Of a stretch of DNA of 16,774 nt, positions 1-7,369 are shown in pieces (position 1 is the stretch's first letter; every line of letters begins with the position of its first letter). The notes under the pieces were generated by a model. That model worked only from the letters and a program-made list of their open reading frames with translations. It was not told where the DNA came from and did not search any database. Position numbers and translations under genes: made by a program. Source of the DNA: Lentisphaeria bacterium (GTDB taxonomy: Bacteria; Verrucomicrobiota; Lentisphaeria; Victivallales; UBA1829). Location: the NCBI GenBank assembly GCA_019408975.1, contig DXVA01000062.1:1-16774 (forward strand), written 5' to 3'.

Positions 1-2120
1 GGAGAAACCTGATCGAAGACCTGAAAGACATCTGCCGCGAAAGCAGATGGAACTTCGAGCGCAGAATCGATCTTGAGCGTCTTGCGTCGGATGCGATTCA
101 CAAGGCGTTGATGAGCGCCCTGCCGCGCCAGCTCGGAATGTTCGACAGGGAATCGAAGCTGTTTTCGGATATGAAAGGGAAAAAATTCACGCTGTTTCCC
201 GGTTCCGCGCTGGCGAAACGGAAAAATCCGCCGCAGTGGGTTCTCTTTTTCGCGCTGGTGGAAACGAGCCGCGTGTTTGCGCGCGGAAATGCCCAGATCC
301 GTCCCGAATGGCTGGAGCAGGTTGCACCGCACATCTGTTCGGTCAGCTATGACAATATTCACTGGGATGAATCCAGCGGATTCGTTTATGCACGGGAGCG
401 GGTCACCGCCGGACAGCTTCTGATCAATCCCGGCCGCCGCTGCCATTACGCAAAGGTGCGTCCTGCGGAAGCCCGGTCCGTATTCATCCGGGAGGGGCTG
501 GTATCCGGACTCGCGACTCTGCGCGGCACATGGCTGGAAGAATACAATTATCTGCTGAATGAACTCAAGTCTCTGGAAATCAAGATGCGCCGTCCGGACT
601 CCATCGTGGACACGGAAGCCATTTACCGCCATTTCGACGAGGTTCTGCCTCCCGATCTGCATTCCGTCAATGCGGTCAGGCTGGACTGGCAGAAAAATCA
701 CAGGGATTATGCCCCGAAACCCGAAGACATCATGCTGATCCCGTATGAGGAACTGCATGAGGAGGATTATCCGGACTCCATTGTAAATGCCGGACAGCGT
801 TTCAGGCTGCGGTATCAATTCGACCCCGGAGAAGAGGAAGACGGCATTTTCCTTGAAGTGCGGGAAGACAGCCTCAATCTGCTTGATCCGTATCTTACGG
901 ATTATCTGGTACCGGGTTATCTTGCCCAGAAAGCCGGTTTTCTTCTGCGCTCCCTGCCGAAAAGCCTGCGCAGGAACTACATGCCGCTGGATGCCGCCGT
1001 CGAAGGATTCATGGATGACTACCATACGGGGAAAATCTTTACCGGACAGAGTTTCCCGGAGGCGTTCGCGAATTATCTCAACGAAAATTACGAAGAACAG
1101 ATCGGCGTTGAAAATCTCGAATCGGTTGAACTGCCGGAATATCTGCAAATGAAACTGGTGATTCTGGACTCCAAAGGCAGAGTCGTCAAAGTCCATCGCG
1201 GCATGCCGGAAGGCTTTATAAAAGATTCCAAAGTCAGCCATGCCGTCCCCGCCGCCAAACAATGGTTCCTGACGGGCTTCCGCGACTGGCCGGGAACGGA
1301 GGCAATGCCTCTCTCGGTCAGGCTCTCAAAAGAAACCGGGGTTTCCGCCTGCCCGGCGCTGGTCGATGAAGGCGAGACACTGGGACGCGCCCTGTTCCTG
1401 AAAGAAAGCGAGGCGAAAGAACACCATCGCCGCGCGCTCCTGAAACTCTGGCGGATGCGTCTGCCGCAGATTCTGAAACCGCTGCGGAGCATGATGAATA
1501 CATCACATCAGATGGAACTGAGCTTTTTCCTGAAATACCGCGAGTGGAAAGAAGACATCATTGACAACGCCGCAGAAAAAGCGCTCGGCGGAAACCTGTG
1601 GGAAATCCGTTCGGAAGCGGAATTCAATCTCCGTCAGGAACAGTCGCGCGATCAGGCAGCCGCCGTGGTAACGGATCTCATGGACGAACTGGAGCATGTA
1701 TTCCGGGTTTACAGCGAAGTAACGCCGCTTCTGCGCAAACTCGACGGCGAGTCGGAAACTTATGAGGACATTGAGAAAGAACTTCGCTTTTTCTTCCGTC
1801 CCGGTTTCCTGAAGACACAGGAGATATTTGAACGCTGCCCACGTTATCTGAAAGCGCTGAATATCCGCATTCAGCGTGCAATAGCCTCTCCGCAGAAGGA
1901 TTTGGCGAAAGGCGAAAACATCGCCCCGTACATCAGGAAATTCCGCATGGCGCTTGAAATGGCGGACTCATTTGAAAACTCTGATGATCTGCGCGCTTAT
2001 TTTCTGCTGCTCGAAGAAGCGCGGATCACAGCCTACGCGCCGGAAATGCGCCCGCTGGTCAAGTGCGGTGAAGCGGTGCTGAAGGAACGCTGGGAATCTC
2101 TGCGTTTCACCAGCGATTGA
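1..2120 (+). CDS. hrpA: ATP-dependent RNA helicase HrpA, C-terminal part (5' truncated by window edge)
   Basis: The reading frame is open from base 3 with no start codon needed, so the gene begins before the window; about 706 residues are visible and full HrpA proteins are about 1,300. HrpA is a DEAH-box 3'-5' RNA helicase acting in the cytoplasm on mRNA and ribosome-related RNA. The motor domains lie upstream. What is seen is the end of the helicase-associated region, then an OB-fold-like stretch (KFTLFPGSAL, then ALVETSRVFAR), then motifs I associate with HrpA such as EWLEQVAPH and YERVT-like YARERVT. The long DUF3418-type C-terminal domain follows, with DYPDS, YQFDPG, LVPGYL, SLPKSLRRNYMP and LPEYLQMKLVILD. 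The last ~200 residues are charged and helical. The gene converges on the GNAT gene 80 bp downstream. The identification rests on many family-specific motifs in the correct order; the exact biological role in this phylum is not known to me. Confidence 0.9.
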   Translation, partial: RNLIEDLKDICRESRWNFERRIDLERLASDAIHKALMSALPRQLGMFDRESKLFSDMKGKKFTLFPGSALAKRKNPPQWVLFFALVETSRVFARGNAQIRPEWLEQVAPHICSVSYDNIHWDESSGFVYARERVTAGQLLINPGRRCHYAKVRPAEARSVFIREGLVSGLATLRGTWLEEYNYLLNELKSLEIKMRRPDSIVDTEAIYRHFDEVLPPDLHSVNAVRLDWQKNHRDYAPKPEDIMLIPYEELHEEDYPDSIVNAGQRFRLRYQFDPGEEEDGIFLEVREDSLNLLDPYLTDYLVPGYLAQKAGFLLRSLPKSLRRNYMPLDAAVEGFMDDYHTGKIFTGQSFPEAFANYLNENYEEQIGVENLESVELPEYLQMKLVILDSKGRVVKVHRGMPEGFIKDSKVSHAVPAAKQWFLTGFRDWPGTEAMPLSVRLSKETGVSACPALVDEGETLGRALFLKESEAKEHHRRALLKLWRMRLPQILKPLRSMMNTSHQMELSFFLKYREWKEDIIDNAAEKALGGNLWEIRSEAEFNLRQEQSRDQAAAVVTDLMDELEHVFRVYSEVTPLLRKLDGESETYEDIEKELRFFFRPGFLKTQEIFERCPRYLKALNIRIQRAIASPQKDLAKGENIAPYIRKFRMALEMADSFENSDDLRAYFLLLEEARITAYAPEMRPLVKCGEAVLKERWESLRFTSD

Positions 2121-2144
2121 GACCACGAAACATGAATCTGCTTC

Positions 2145-2193
2145 TGCCGGAGGTTTGTACCGCGGGGCTTTACCTGAAACGACTGTTCCGGCA
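2145..2193. other. Inverted repeat between convergent genes, possible weak terminator
   Basis: The 80-bp gap between the hrpA stop and the GNAT stop holds the 7-bp inverted repeat TGCCGGA (2145-2151) / TCCGGCA (2187-2193). An inner AGGT/ACCT pair could close a second stem. Neither strand has a proper T-run after the stem, so intrinsic termination is uncertain. The position between two convergent gene ends is the main reason to record it. Confidence 0.25.
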
Positions 2194-2200
2194 AATCAGA

Positions 2201-2698
2201 TCATAACGTATGCTGGTAAACATAATCATCCATGTAGAAGCCTCCGCCGATATCGACTTTGACTTTTTCATACAGCTTGAATCCGTTTCTTTCATAGGCG
2301 CGGATCGCATCTTTGTTCTGCTTGTTGACGTTCAGGCGCAGGAACTTGTAACCGGCGGCGCGCGCTTCCTTGATCACATGCTGAAGCGCCATGGAGCCGA
2401 TACGCTTTCCGTGGTAATTATAGTCCAGGTAAAGCTTATGAAGCTTCGCCACCCCGTCCGCATAAGGACCGTAGGAGATGAATCCTATCGGTTTTTCACC
2501 GTCGCAGATCAACTCGAATCTGACCCCCTCCTTGACCTCGCGCGTGGTAACGGAAAGGTCATACATCATTTCCAGCATGTAAGCCATCTGTTCCTGCGAA
2601 AGAATTTCCCTGTAAGTGCGCGACCAGATCTTTTCCGCCAGCTTCGCCACGGTTTCAAGGTCTTTTTCTTCCTGAATCAAGCGGATCGTGATACTCAT
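2201..2698 (-). CDS. GNAT family N-acetyltransferase
   Basis: A 165-residue protein of the GCN5-related acetyltransferase fold, which transfers an acetyl group from acetyl-CoA to an amine; the substrate cannot be read from sequence. The acetyl-CoA loop region is visible as KLYLDYNYHGKRIGSMALQ, followed by LRLNVNKQNKDAIRAYERNGF, the usual motif B pattern in which the asparagine and the AYERNGF segment are typical. I chose the ATG at 2698 (MSITIRL) because AAGGAG at 2713-2708 sits 9 nt upstream. The longer frame from a TTG at 2716 would overlap that ribosome binding site. It is the last gene of the glgB-larC-hemW operon, starting 14 nt after the hemW stop, and its ribosome binding site overlaps that stop. 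It could acetylate a small molecule or a protein; RimI-type function is not specifically supported. Confidence 0.85.
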   Translation of the reverse strand: MSITIRLIQEEKDLETVAKLAEKIWSRTYREILSQEQMAYMLEMMYDLSVTTREVKEGVRFELICDGEKPIGFISYGPYADGVAKLHKLYLDYNYHGKRIGSMALQHVIKEARAAGYKFLRLNVNKQNKDAIRAYERNGFKLYEKVKVDIGGGFYMDDYVYQHTL

Positions 2699-2712
2699 TT
2701 CAACAGTCTCCT

Positions 2713-3822
2713 TCAAAAATATGCTTCGGCAAGATCGTTCCAGAAAGCCAGCCCTTTCTCCGTCGGGGAAATACAGCCCGGGCCTTCCTCCAACATGCCG
2801 CCTGAAATTTGTTCTTCTATTATTTTACTCCATATTTCCCGCCAGGACAATACGGAAAACTGCGAAAATTCGCTTTTTTTCCAGCCGCGCACCGTCCGCA
2901 GTCCCATAACGAAAATTTCACTCAACCGCTTCCGTTCTTCGATGATATCCGGTTCGGCGGCATCCCCTTTGAGCCATCGTGCAAGGGAAGGCACCTCCGT
3001 CCGCCGCACCAACCCGTCGAAAGAACATGCGCCGGGACCAAGCCCCAGATAAGTCTCCCCGTGCCAGACATTCCAGTTATGGCGGCATTCATATTTCTTT
3101 GCCGCATAATTCGAGATTTCATAGCGCGGCATTCCATGGGCGCTTAAAATATCCTGCGCAATCTGCCACATTGCGAAAGAAAGTTCATTGTCTTCCGGCG
3201 GCACCCCGCGCGCGACAAGCTCCGTTCCGTCCTCAACGATCAAGGAGTATGCGGAAATATGACACGGCGCATACCCGAGCGCGGTTTCCAGCTCCCGCAC
3301 CCAGTCTCGGGGAGTCTGTTCCGGCAAAGCATAAATCAGGTCGAAACCGAGATTCGCAATTCCATTGGAACGCAGCAGTTCCACAGCGTGCGCCACGGTT
3401 TCACCGCCGCCTCCGCGCCGCCCGATCAAGCTGCGGAACTTCGGGTCGAACGACTGCACTCCCATGCTGACCCGGTTCACATAATGTCCAAGCACAGCAG
3501 CTTTTTCCGCCGTCAGGCTCTCCGGATTGCATTCCGTGGAAATTTCCGCATTTTCCGCAAGGGCAAAGTGTGTTCCTACGATACCGAAAAGACGTTCCAG
3601 CGACTCCGGCGGAATGGCGGTCGGAGTTCCGCCGCCGAAATAAACCGTGTTCAGCGGGACACACTGCGGGGCATACTGTTTTGCGTCAAGTTCCAGACGG
3701 CACAGCCACGCTTCGACGGCTTCCTGTTTTACCTCCGGCTCGGAATAAAAAGCGCAATAGGCACATTTGCCGTTGCAGAACGGCACATGAATATAGAGAT
3801 TCTGATACGGGCGGACTTTCAT
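2713..3822 (-). CDS. hemW: Radical SAM heme chaperone HemW
   Basis: A 369-residue radical S-adenosylmethionine protein. The 4Fe-4S-binding motif C-x3-C-x2-C is at residues 16, 20 and 23 (VPFCNGKCAYCAFYS). The residue pattern after the last cysteine (CxF rather than CxC) fits HemW instead of the coproporphyrinogen dehydrogenase HemN. Other family landmarks are YFGGGTPT, ECNPES, RVSMGVQSFD, LGFDLIYALPEQT and NYAAKKYECRHNWNVW. HemW binds heme and is thought to deliver it to membrane haem proteins. Many genomes mis-annotate it as HemN. The ATG at 3822 overlaps the larC stop as ATGA, so translation is probably coupled to larC. Its stop lies in the ribosome binding site of the GNAT gene. Confidence 0.93.
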   Translation of the reverse strand: MKVRPYQNLYIHVPFCNGKCAYCAFYSEPEVKQEAVEAWLCRLELDAKQYAPQCVPLNTVYFGGGTPTAIPPESLERLFGIVGTHFALAENAEISTECNPESLTAEKAAVLGHYVNRVSMGVQSFDPKFRSLIGRRGGGGETVAHAVELLRSNGIANLGFDLIYALPEQTPRDWVRELETALGYAPCHISAYSLIVEDGTELVARGVPPEDNELSFAMWQIAQDILSAHGMPRYEISNYAAKKYECRHNWNVWHGETYLGLGPGACSFDGLVRRTEVPSLARWLKGDAAEPDIIEERKRLSEIFVMGLRTVRGWKKSEFSQFSVLSWREIWSKIIEEQISGGMLEEGPGCISPTEKGLAFWNDLAEAYF

Positions 3823-4997
3823 TTTCCCAATGCGTTCAATGCCGCGAGAAAAACCTCGCGGTAAGGGATGCCGAATTCAGACGAAACTTTCCGGCAGTCC
3901 TCATATTCCGGTTTTGCGGAAATGACTTTGCCATCCAGAAATGCGCGCTTAATGCGGACTTCCGCACCGCAGGAAAGCTTCACCGCAACCATGTCACGCT
4001 CAAGGATGCGGCGTTCCTTGCGGTTCACGCGGACACCGAGCGTTCCGGTTTCACGGAAAACAAGTTCAGAAAAACGATCCAGATCGGACTCGAAGCAGAG
4101 CACATGGAGCACATACCCCGGACGCTGTTTTTTCATGACCGCCGGAATCATCCATACATCGCGTGCACCGCTTTCAAAGAGTTTCGCGGACAGTGCGCCC
4201 GCCGCCTCCGGCGTCACATCGTCCAGATTCGTTTCCAGTTCGATGCAGGGCTCCGTGCCCCATGCGCCGCTTTCCGCCGATTCAACCAGAGTCGCACGCA
4301 GAACATTCGGGCGCCCGTTGAGTTTCCGGCTGCCGAAAGAAAGGGCGCTCGAAACGACTCTGCCGGAAACCCCTCTGTTCTGCCCGCCCGGAAACGTCGT
4401 CAGGAGCGCGGCGCCCGTCGGCGTAATCATCTCGAACGGCTCGTCAGTCTGTTCCATCTCAATACCCTTTAATAAGTTAAGCGTGGCGGGAGCCGGTATC
4501 GGGTAAATTCCGTGCCTGCACCGGAACGTCCCCGTCCCCTCCGGCAGAACGCCGAAAGAAATGGAGTCCGCTCCGAGCATCTCAAACGCCCAGCAGGAGC
4601 CGAGAATGTCAACAATCGAATCAACCGCGCCGACTTCATGGAAATGCACATGATGCGCATGGCATCCGTGAACCTCCGCCTCGGCACGTGCCAGACGGTG
4701 AAACACGTCATGCGCAAGTTGCTTTGCCTTCTCCGGCATGGGAGCACGGGCGATGATTTTTTCGATCTCGTCAAGCCCCCGCTCGATTCCGGAACTTTTC
4801 GTGATCTTCACGTCAAGTTTCATTCCGTTCATTCCGTAATCGGAAAACGGTGTCGGTTCCATCACGAATTCATCTTCCGGAAAGGCATCGTTCAGTCCCC
4901 GTTCCACCACTTTCAAATCGGCGCCGAGCCCTGCCATCGCCGCAAGGATCATATCGCCGGCGGCGCCGCCGACACTGTCAAAACGAATCTGTTTCAC
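3819..4997 (-). CDS. larC: Nickel pincer cofactor biosynthesis protein LarC (nickel insertion)
   Basis: A 392-residue LarC (old DUF111) protein. LarC is the CTP-dependent cyclometallase that inserts nickel into the pyridinium bis-thiocarboxylate precursor to make the nickel-pincer nucleotide of lactate racemase and related LarA-type enzymes. Visible family motifs are DSVGGAAGDM near the N-terminus, a histidine-rich segment at about residues 110-120 running into HFHEVGAVDSIVDI, GTGTFRCRHGIYPIPAPATL, the block ETNLDDVTPE, and AVMKKQRPGYVLHVLC. Here LarC is one continuous frame, unlike the split larC1/larC2 of Lactobacillus plantarum. The start is a GTG at 4997 with GGAG at 5007-5004. No larA, larB or larE lies in the window, so the pathway partners must be elsewhere. 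It follows glgB by 12 nt and overlaps hemW by 4 nt. Confidence 0.93.
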   Translation of the reverse strand: MKQIRFDSVGGAAGDMILAAMAGLGADLKVVERGLNDAFPEDEFVMEPTPFSDYGMNGMKLDVKITKSSGIERGLDEIEKIIARAPMPEKAKQLAHDVFHRLARAEAEVHGCHAHHVHFHEVGAVDSIVDILGSCWAFEMLGADSISFGVLPEGTGTFRCRHGIYPIPAPATLNLLKGIEMEQTDEPFEMITPTGAALLTTFPGGQNRGVSGRVVSSALSFGSRKLNGRPNVLRATLVESAESGAWGTEPCIELETNLDDVTPEAAGALSAKLFESGARDVWMIPAVMKKQRPGYVLHVLCFESDLDRFSELVFRETGTLGVRVNRKERRILERDMVAVKLSCGAEVRIKRAFLDGKVISAKPEYEDCRKVSSEFGIPYREVFLAALNALGK

Positions 4998-5009
4998 TGA
5001 AATCTCCGC

Positions 5010-7238
5010 TTACTTTTTCCTGAGCTTGAGAAACACCGCGCCGAGCCACGGGAGGCGCAGCCTGACATGCTGGGGCTGCCCGTGGTAAATGCCCTCCTCC
5101 GTCTTCATGACGCCGGAATTGAGCAGACCGGTGCCGCCGTATTCCGAAGCGTCGGAGTTGAAGGCTTCGACCCATTCGCCGGGGAACGGCACGCCGGTGA
5201 TGTAATCATCACGCACCACCGGAGTCAGATTCAGGATCACGACGACGGCATCGGTATGATCTCTGTTCCAGCGGATATAGGAAAGAATCGACTGCCGGAA
5301 ATCGCCGCCGTCGAGCCACTGAAATCCGGGTGCGGTGAAATCGACTTCCCACAAAGACGGATTTTCTCGGTAGAAATGATTCAGATCGGCGGACAGCCGC
5401 TTCATCGCGGCGTGCTGAGGATAATCCAGAAGCATCCAGTCAAGCCCGGCATTGCAGTTCCACTCGATCCACTGCCCGAACTCGCCGCCCATGAACAGAA
5501 GCTTCTTTCCGGGATGTGTTGCCATATAGGAGAAGAGCGCGCGCAGGTTTGCGAATTTCTGCTGATAGTCGCCCGGCATTTTGTCGAGCAGGGATTTCTT
5601 CCCGTGAACCACCTCGTCATGACTCAGCGGCAATATGAAATTCTCCGTAAAGGCATAGAGAAGCGAAAACGTGATCTTGCCGTGGTTGAAACTGCGGTAG
5701 ATCGGATCAAGGGCAAAGTATTCCAGCGTGTCATGCATCCAGCCCATGTTCCATTTGAATGTAAATCCCAGCCCTCCAAGATATGCGGGACGCGATACGC
5801 CGGGCCATGAAGTCGATTCTTCGGCAACCATCATGATGCCGGGGAACTGTTCATGCGCGAGCTCGTTCAGGCGGCGCAGAAACGCGATCGCCTCCAGATT
5901 CTCGTTGCCACCGAATTTGTTCGGAATCCAGTCACCGTCACTGCGCGAATAATTGAGGTAAAGCATGGATGCCACCGCATCCACGCGCAGACCGTCCACA
6001 TGAAACTTGTCGAACCAGTAGAGAGCGCTTCCGATCAGAAAATTCCTGACCTCGTTGCGCCCGAAATTGAAGATGTAGGTTCCCCAGTCGCGATGTTCTC
6101 CCTGGCGCGGATCGGCGTGCTCATACAGCGCCGTACCGTCAAAACGCCCGAGGGAAAAGGAGTCCTTCGGGAAATGCGCCGGAACCCAGTCAAGAATCAC
6201 CCCGATCCCTTTCTGATGCATATAGTCCACGAAATAAGCAAAATCCTCAGGCGAACCGTAACGCGCAGTCGGCGCATAGAAGCCCGTGACCTGATACCCC
6301 CATGACTGATCCAGCGGATGTTCGCAGACCGGCAGGAGCTCGACATGGGTGTAACCCATCTCCTGAATATAGTCGGCAAGCGCATGAGCCAGTTCGCGGT
6401 AATTATGAAAATCATCTTCGTTTTCCGGATCAAGTTTCCGAAGCCCCGGTCCCCGCCACGAAGCAAGATGCACCTCGTAAATATTGACCGGCGATTCCAG
6501 GATATTGGTTTTCCCGCGCTTCTCCAGCCATTCCGCATCCGTCCAGAGATACGGTTCCGCGGATGGTATGCGCCCTGCATTGTGCGGACGCAGTTCGGTG
6601 CGCTGCGCGTAGGGATCAAGTTTCGTCAGAATATCGCCGGACTGCGTGCGGATCTCATATTTGTAGATATCCCCCGGTTGAAGCGAAGGAATGAAAAGTT
6701 CCCAGATGCCGGAAGACCCCATGAGACGCATCATATTGCGCCGACCGTCCCAGCAGTTGAAATCCCCGATCACGGAAACCCGTTCCGCATTCGGCGCCCA
6801 GACGGCGAAAAGAACGCCGTCCACGGTCCCCATTTTACGCGGATGCGCCCCCATGACTTCGTAAACTTTATGGTGTTCGCCGGAATTGAACAGATACATA
6901 TCCATCTCTCCGATTCCGGGCAGGAAATGGTAGGGGTCTTCGGAAGCGAAGACCTCTCCGCCTTCAAAATGTTTCTCCACAATATAGTCGAAATGCTTCT
7001 TCCTGCCGGGAAAAGTCACAATGAAAAGCCCCGCACCCGCGGCCTTTTCCGCCGGGAACTTCTGTCCGTCGGCAAGGATAAAGACTTTTTCAGCGGCGGG
7101 ATCGTAGATTCTGACAACGATTCCGTCTTTTCCGGTATGCATTCCGAGTATGGAATGCGGATCTTTGATCCTCCCGTCGAACAGCATCTGAAAGGCGTCG
7201 GAATCGAAGGTATTTATTTTCGCAGCGGCTTTTTTCAT
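5010..7238 (-). CDS. glgB: 1,4-alpha-glucan branching enzyme GlgB
   Basis: A 742-residue GH13 branching enzyme that cuts alpha-1,4 glucan chains and rejoins them as alpha-1,6 branches during glycogen synthesis. Order of domains: an N1 region (about 10-105), a CBM48 E-set region (about 130-220, with FAVWAPNAERVSVIGDFN), the TIM barrel, and a C-terminal beta domain ending near VRLRLPWLGAVFLKL. The four GH13 regions are clear: DWVPAHFPKD; GLRVDAVASM with nucleophile D420; MMVAEEST with acid/base E473; LPLSHDEVVHGK with D541. The start is the ATG at 7238 (MKKAAAK), because AGGAGG at 7250-7245 ends 6 nt upstream. A frame ATG at 7244 directly abuts the ribosome binding site and is less likely. The gene heads the operon with larC, hemW and the GNAT gene; no other glycogen genes are nearby. 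Confidence 0.97.
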   Translation of the reverse strand: MKKAAAKINTFDSDAFQMLFDGRIKDPHSILGMHTGKDGIVVRIYDPAAEKVFILADGQKFPAEKAAGAGLFIVTFPGRKKHFDYIVEKHFEGGEVFASEDPYHFLPGIGEMDMYLFNSGEHHKVYEVMGAHPRKMGTVDGVLFAVWAPNAERVSVIGDFNCWDGRRNMMRLMGSSGIWELFIPSLQPGDIYKYEIRTQSGDILTKLDPYAQRTELRPHNAGRIPSAEPYLWTDAEWLEKRGKTNILESPVNIYEVHLASWRGPGLRKLDPENEDDFHNYRELAHALADYIQEMGYTHVELLPVCEHPLDQSWGYQVTGFYAPTARYGSPEDFAYFVDYMHQKGIGVILDWVPAHFPKDSFSLGRFDGTALYEHADPRQGEHRDWGTYIFNFGRNEVRNFLIGSALYWFDKFHVDGLRVDAVASMLYLNYSRSDGDWIPNKFGGNENLEAIAFLRRLNELAHEQFPGIMMVAEESTSWPGVSRPAYLGGLGFTFKWNMGWMHDTLEYFALDPIYRSFNHGKITFSLLYAFTENFILPLSHDEVVHGKKSLLDKMPGDYQQKFANLRALFSYMATHPGKKLLFMGGEFGQWIEWNCNAGLDWMLLDYPQHAAMKRLSADLNHFYRENPSLWEVDFTAPGFQWLDGGDFRQSILSYIRWNRDHTDAVVVILNLTPVVRDDYITGVPFPGEWVEAFNSDASEYGGTGLLNSGVMKTEEGIYHGQPQHVRLRLPWLGAVFLKLRKK

Positions 7239-7260
7239 GATCATCCTCCTGTATGCCTCA

Positions 7261-7289
7261 AGTATAGCACTCCTTTGGCAAAACAGCAA
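7261..7289 (-). promoter_or_regulatory. Probable sigma70 extended -10 promoter for glgB operon
   Basis: On the minus strand the -10 element TATACT (7266-7261) is preceded by TG plus one base (7269-7267), an extended -10. A weak -35 candidate TTGCTG is at 7289-7284 with a 17-nt spacer. Transcription would start near 7254, giving a short leader that contains AGGAGG just before the glgB ATG. The weak -35 is offset by the extended -10. Confidence 0.6.
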
Positions 7290-7290
7290 G

Positions 7291-7330
7291 AAAAAAACAC
7301 CTTTTTCCTGCTTATTTTCAGGAAAAAGGT
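7291..7330 (-). terminator. Intrinsic terminator of the DUF4838 cassette
   Basis: A perfect 12-bp stem (7319-7330 with 7299-7310) encloses an 8-nt loop. On the minus strand it is followed, one base on, by a run of seven T (complement of 7297-7291). It lies about 40 nt past the DUF4838 stop and just before the glgB promoter, so it separates the two units. Confidence 0.88.
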
Positions 7331-7369
7331 ATTTTAGTCAAGAAACAGAATCATGCACATGAAAACAGA

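Noticed and set aside
2210..3052. 280-codon open frame on the + strand
   Set aside because: Antisense to GNAT and hemW, both of which carry family motifs.
3570..4472. 300-codon open frame on the + strand across hemW and larC
   Set aside because: It spans the junction of two well-supported minus-strand genes and has a shadow-like composition.
6318..7337. 339-codon open frame on the + strand
   Set aside because: Antisense to glgB, whose GH13 motifs are unmistakable; it also runs through the glgB promoter and the terminator stem.
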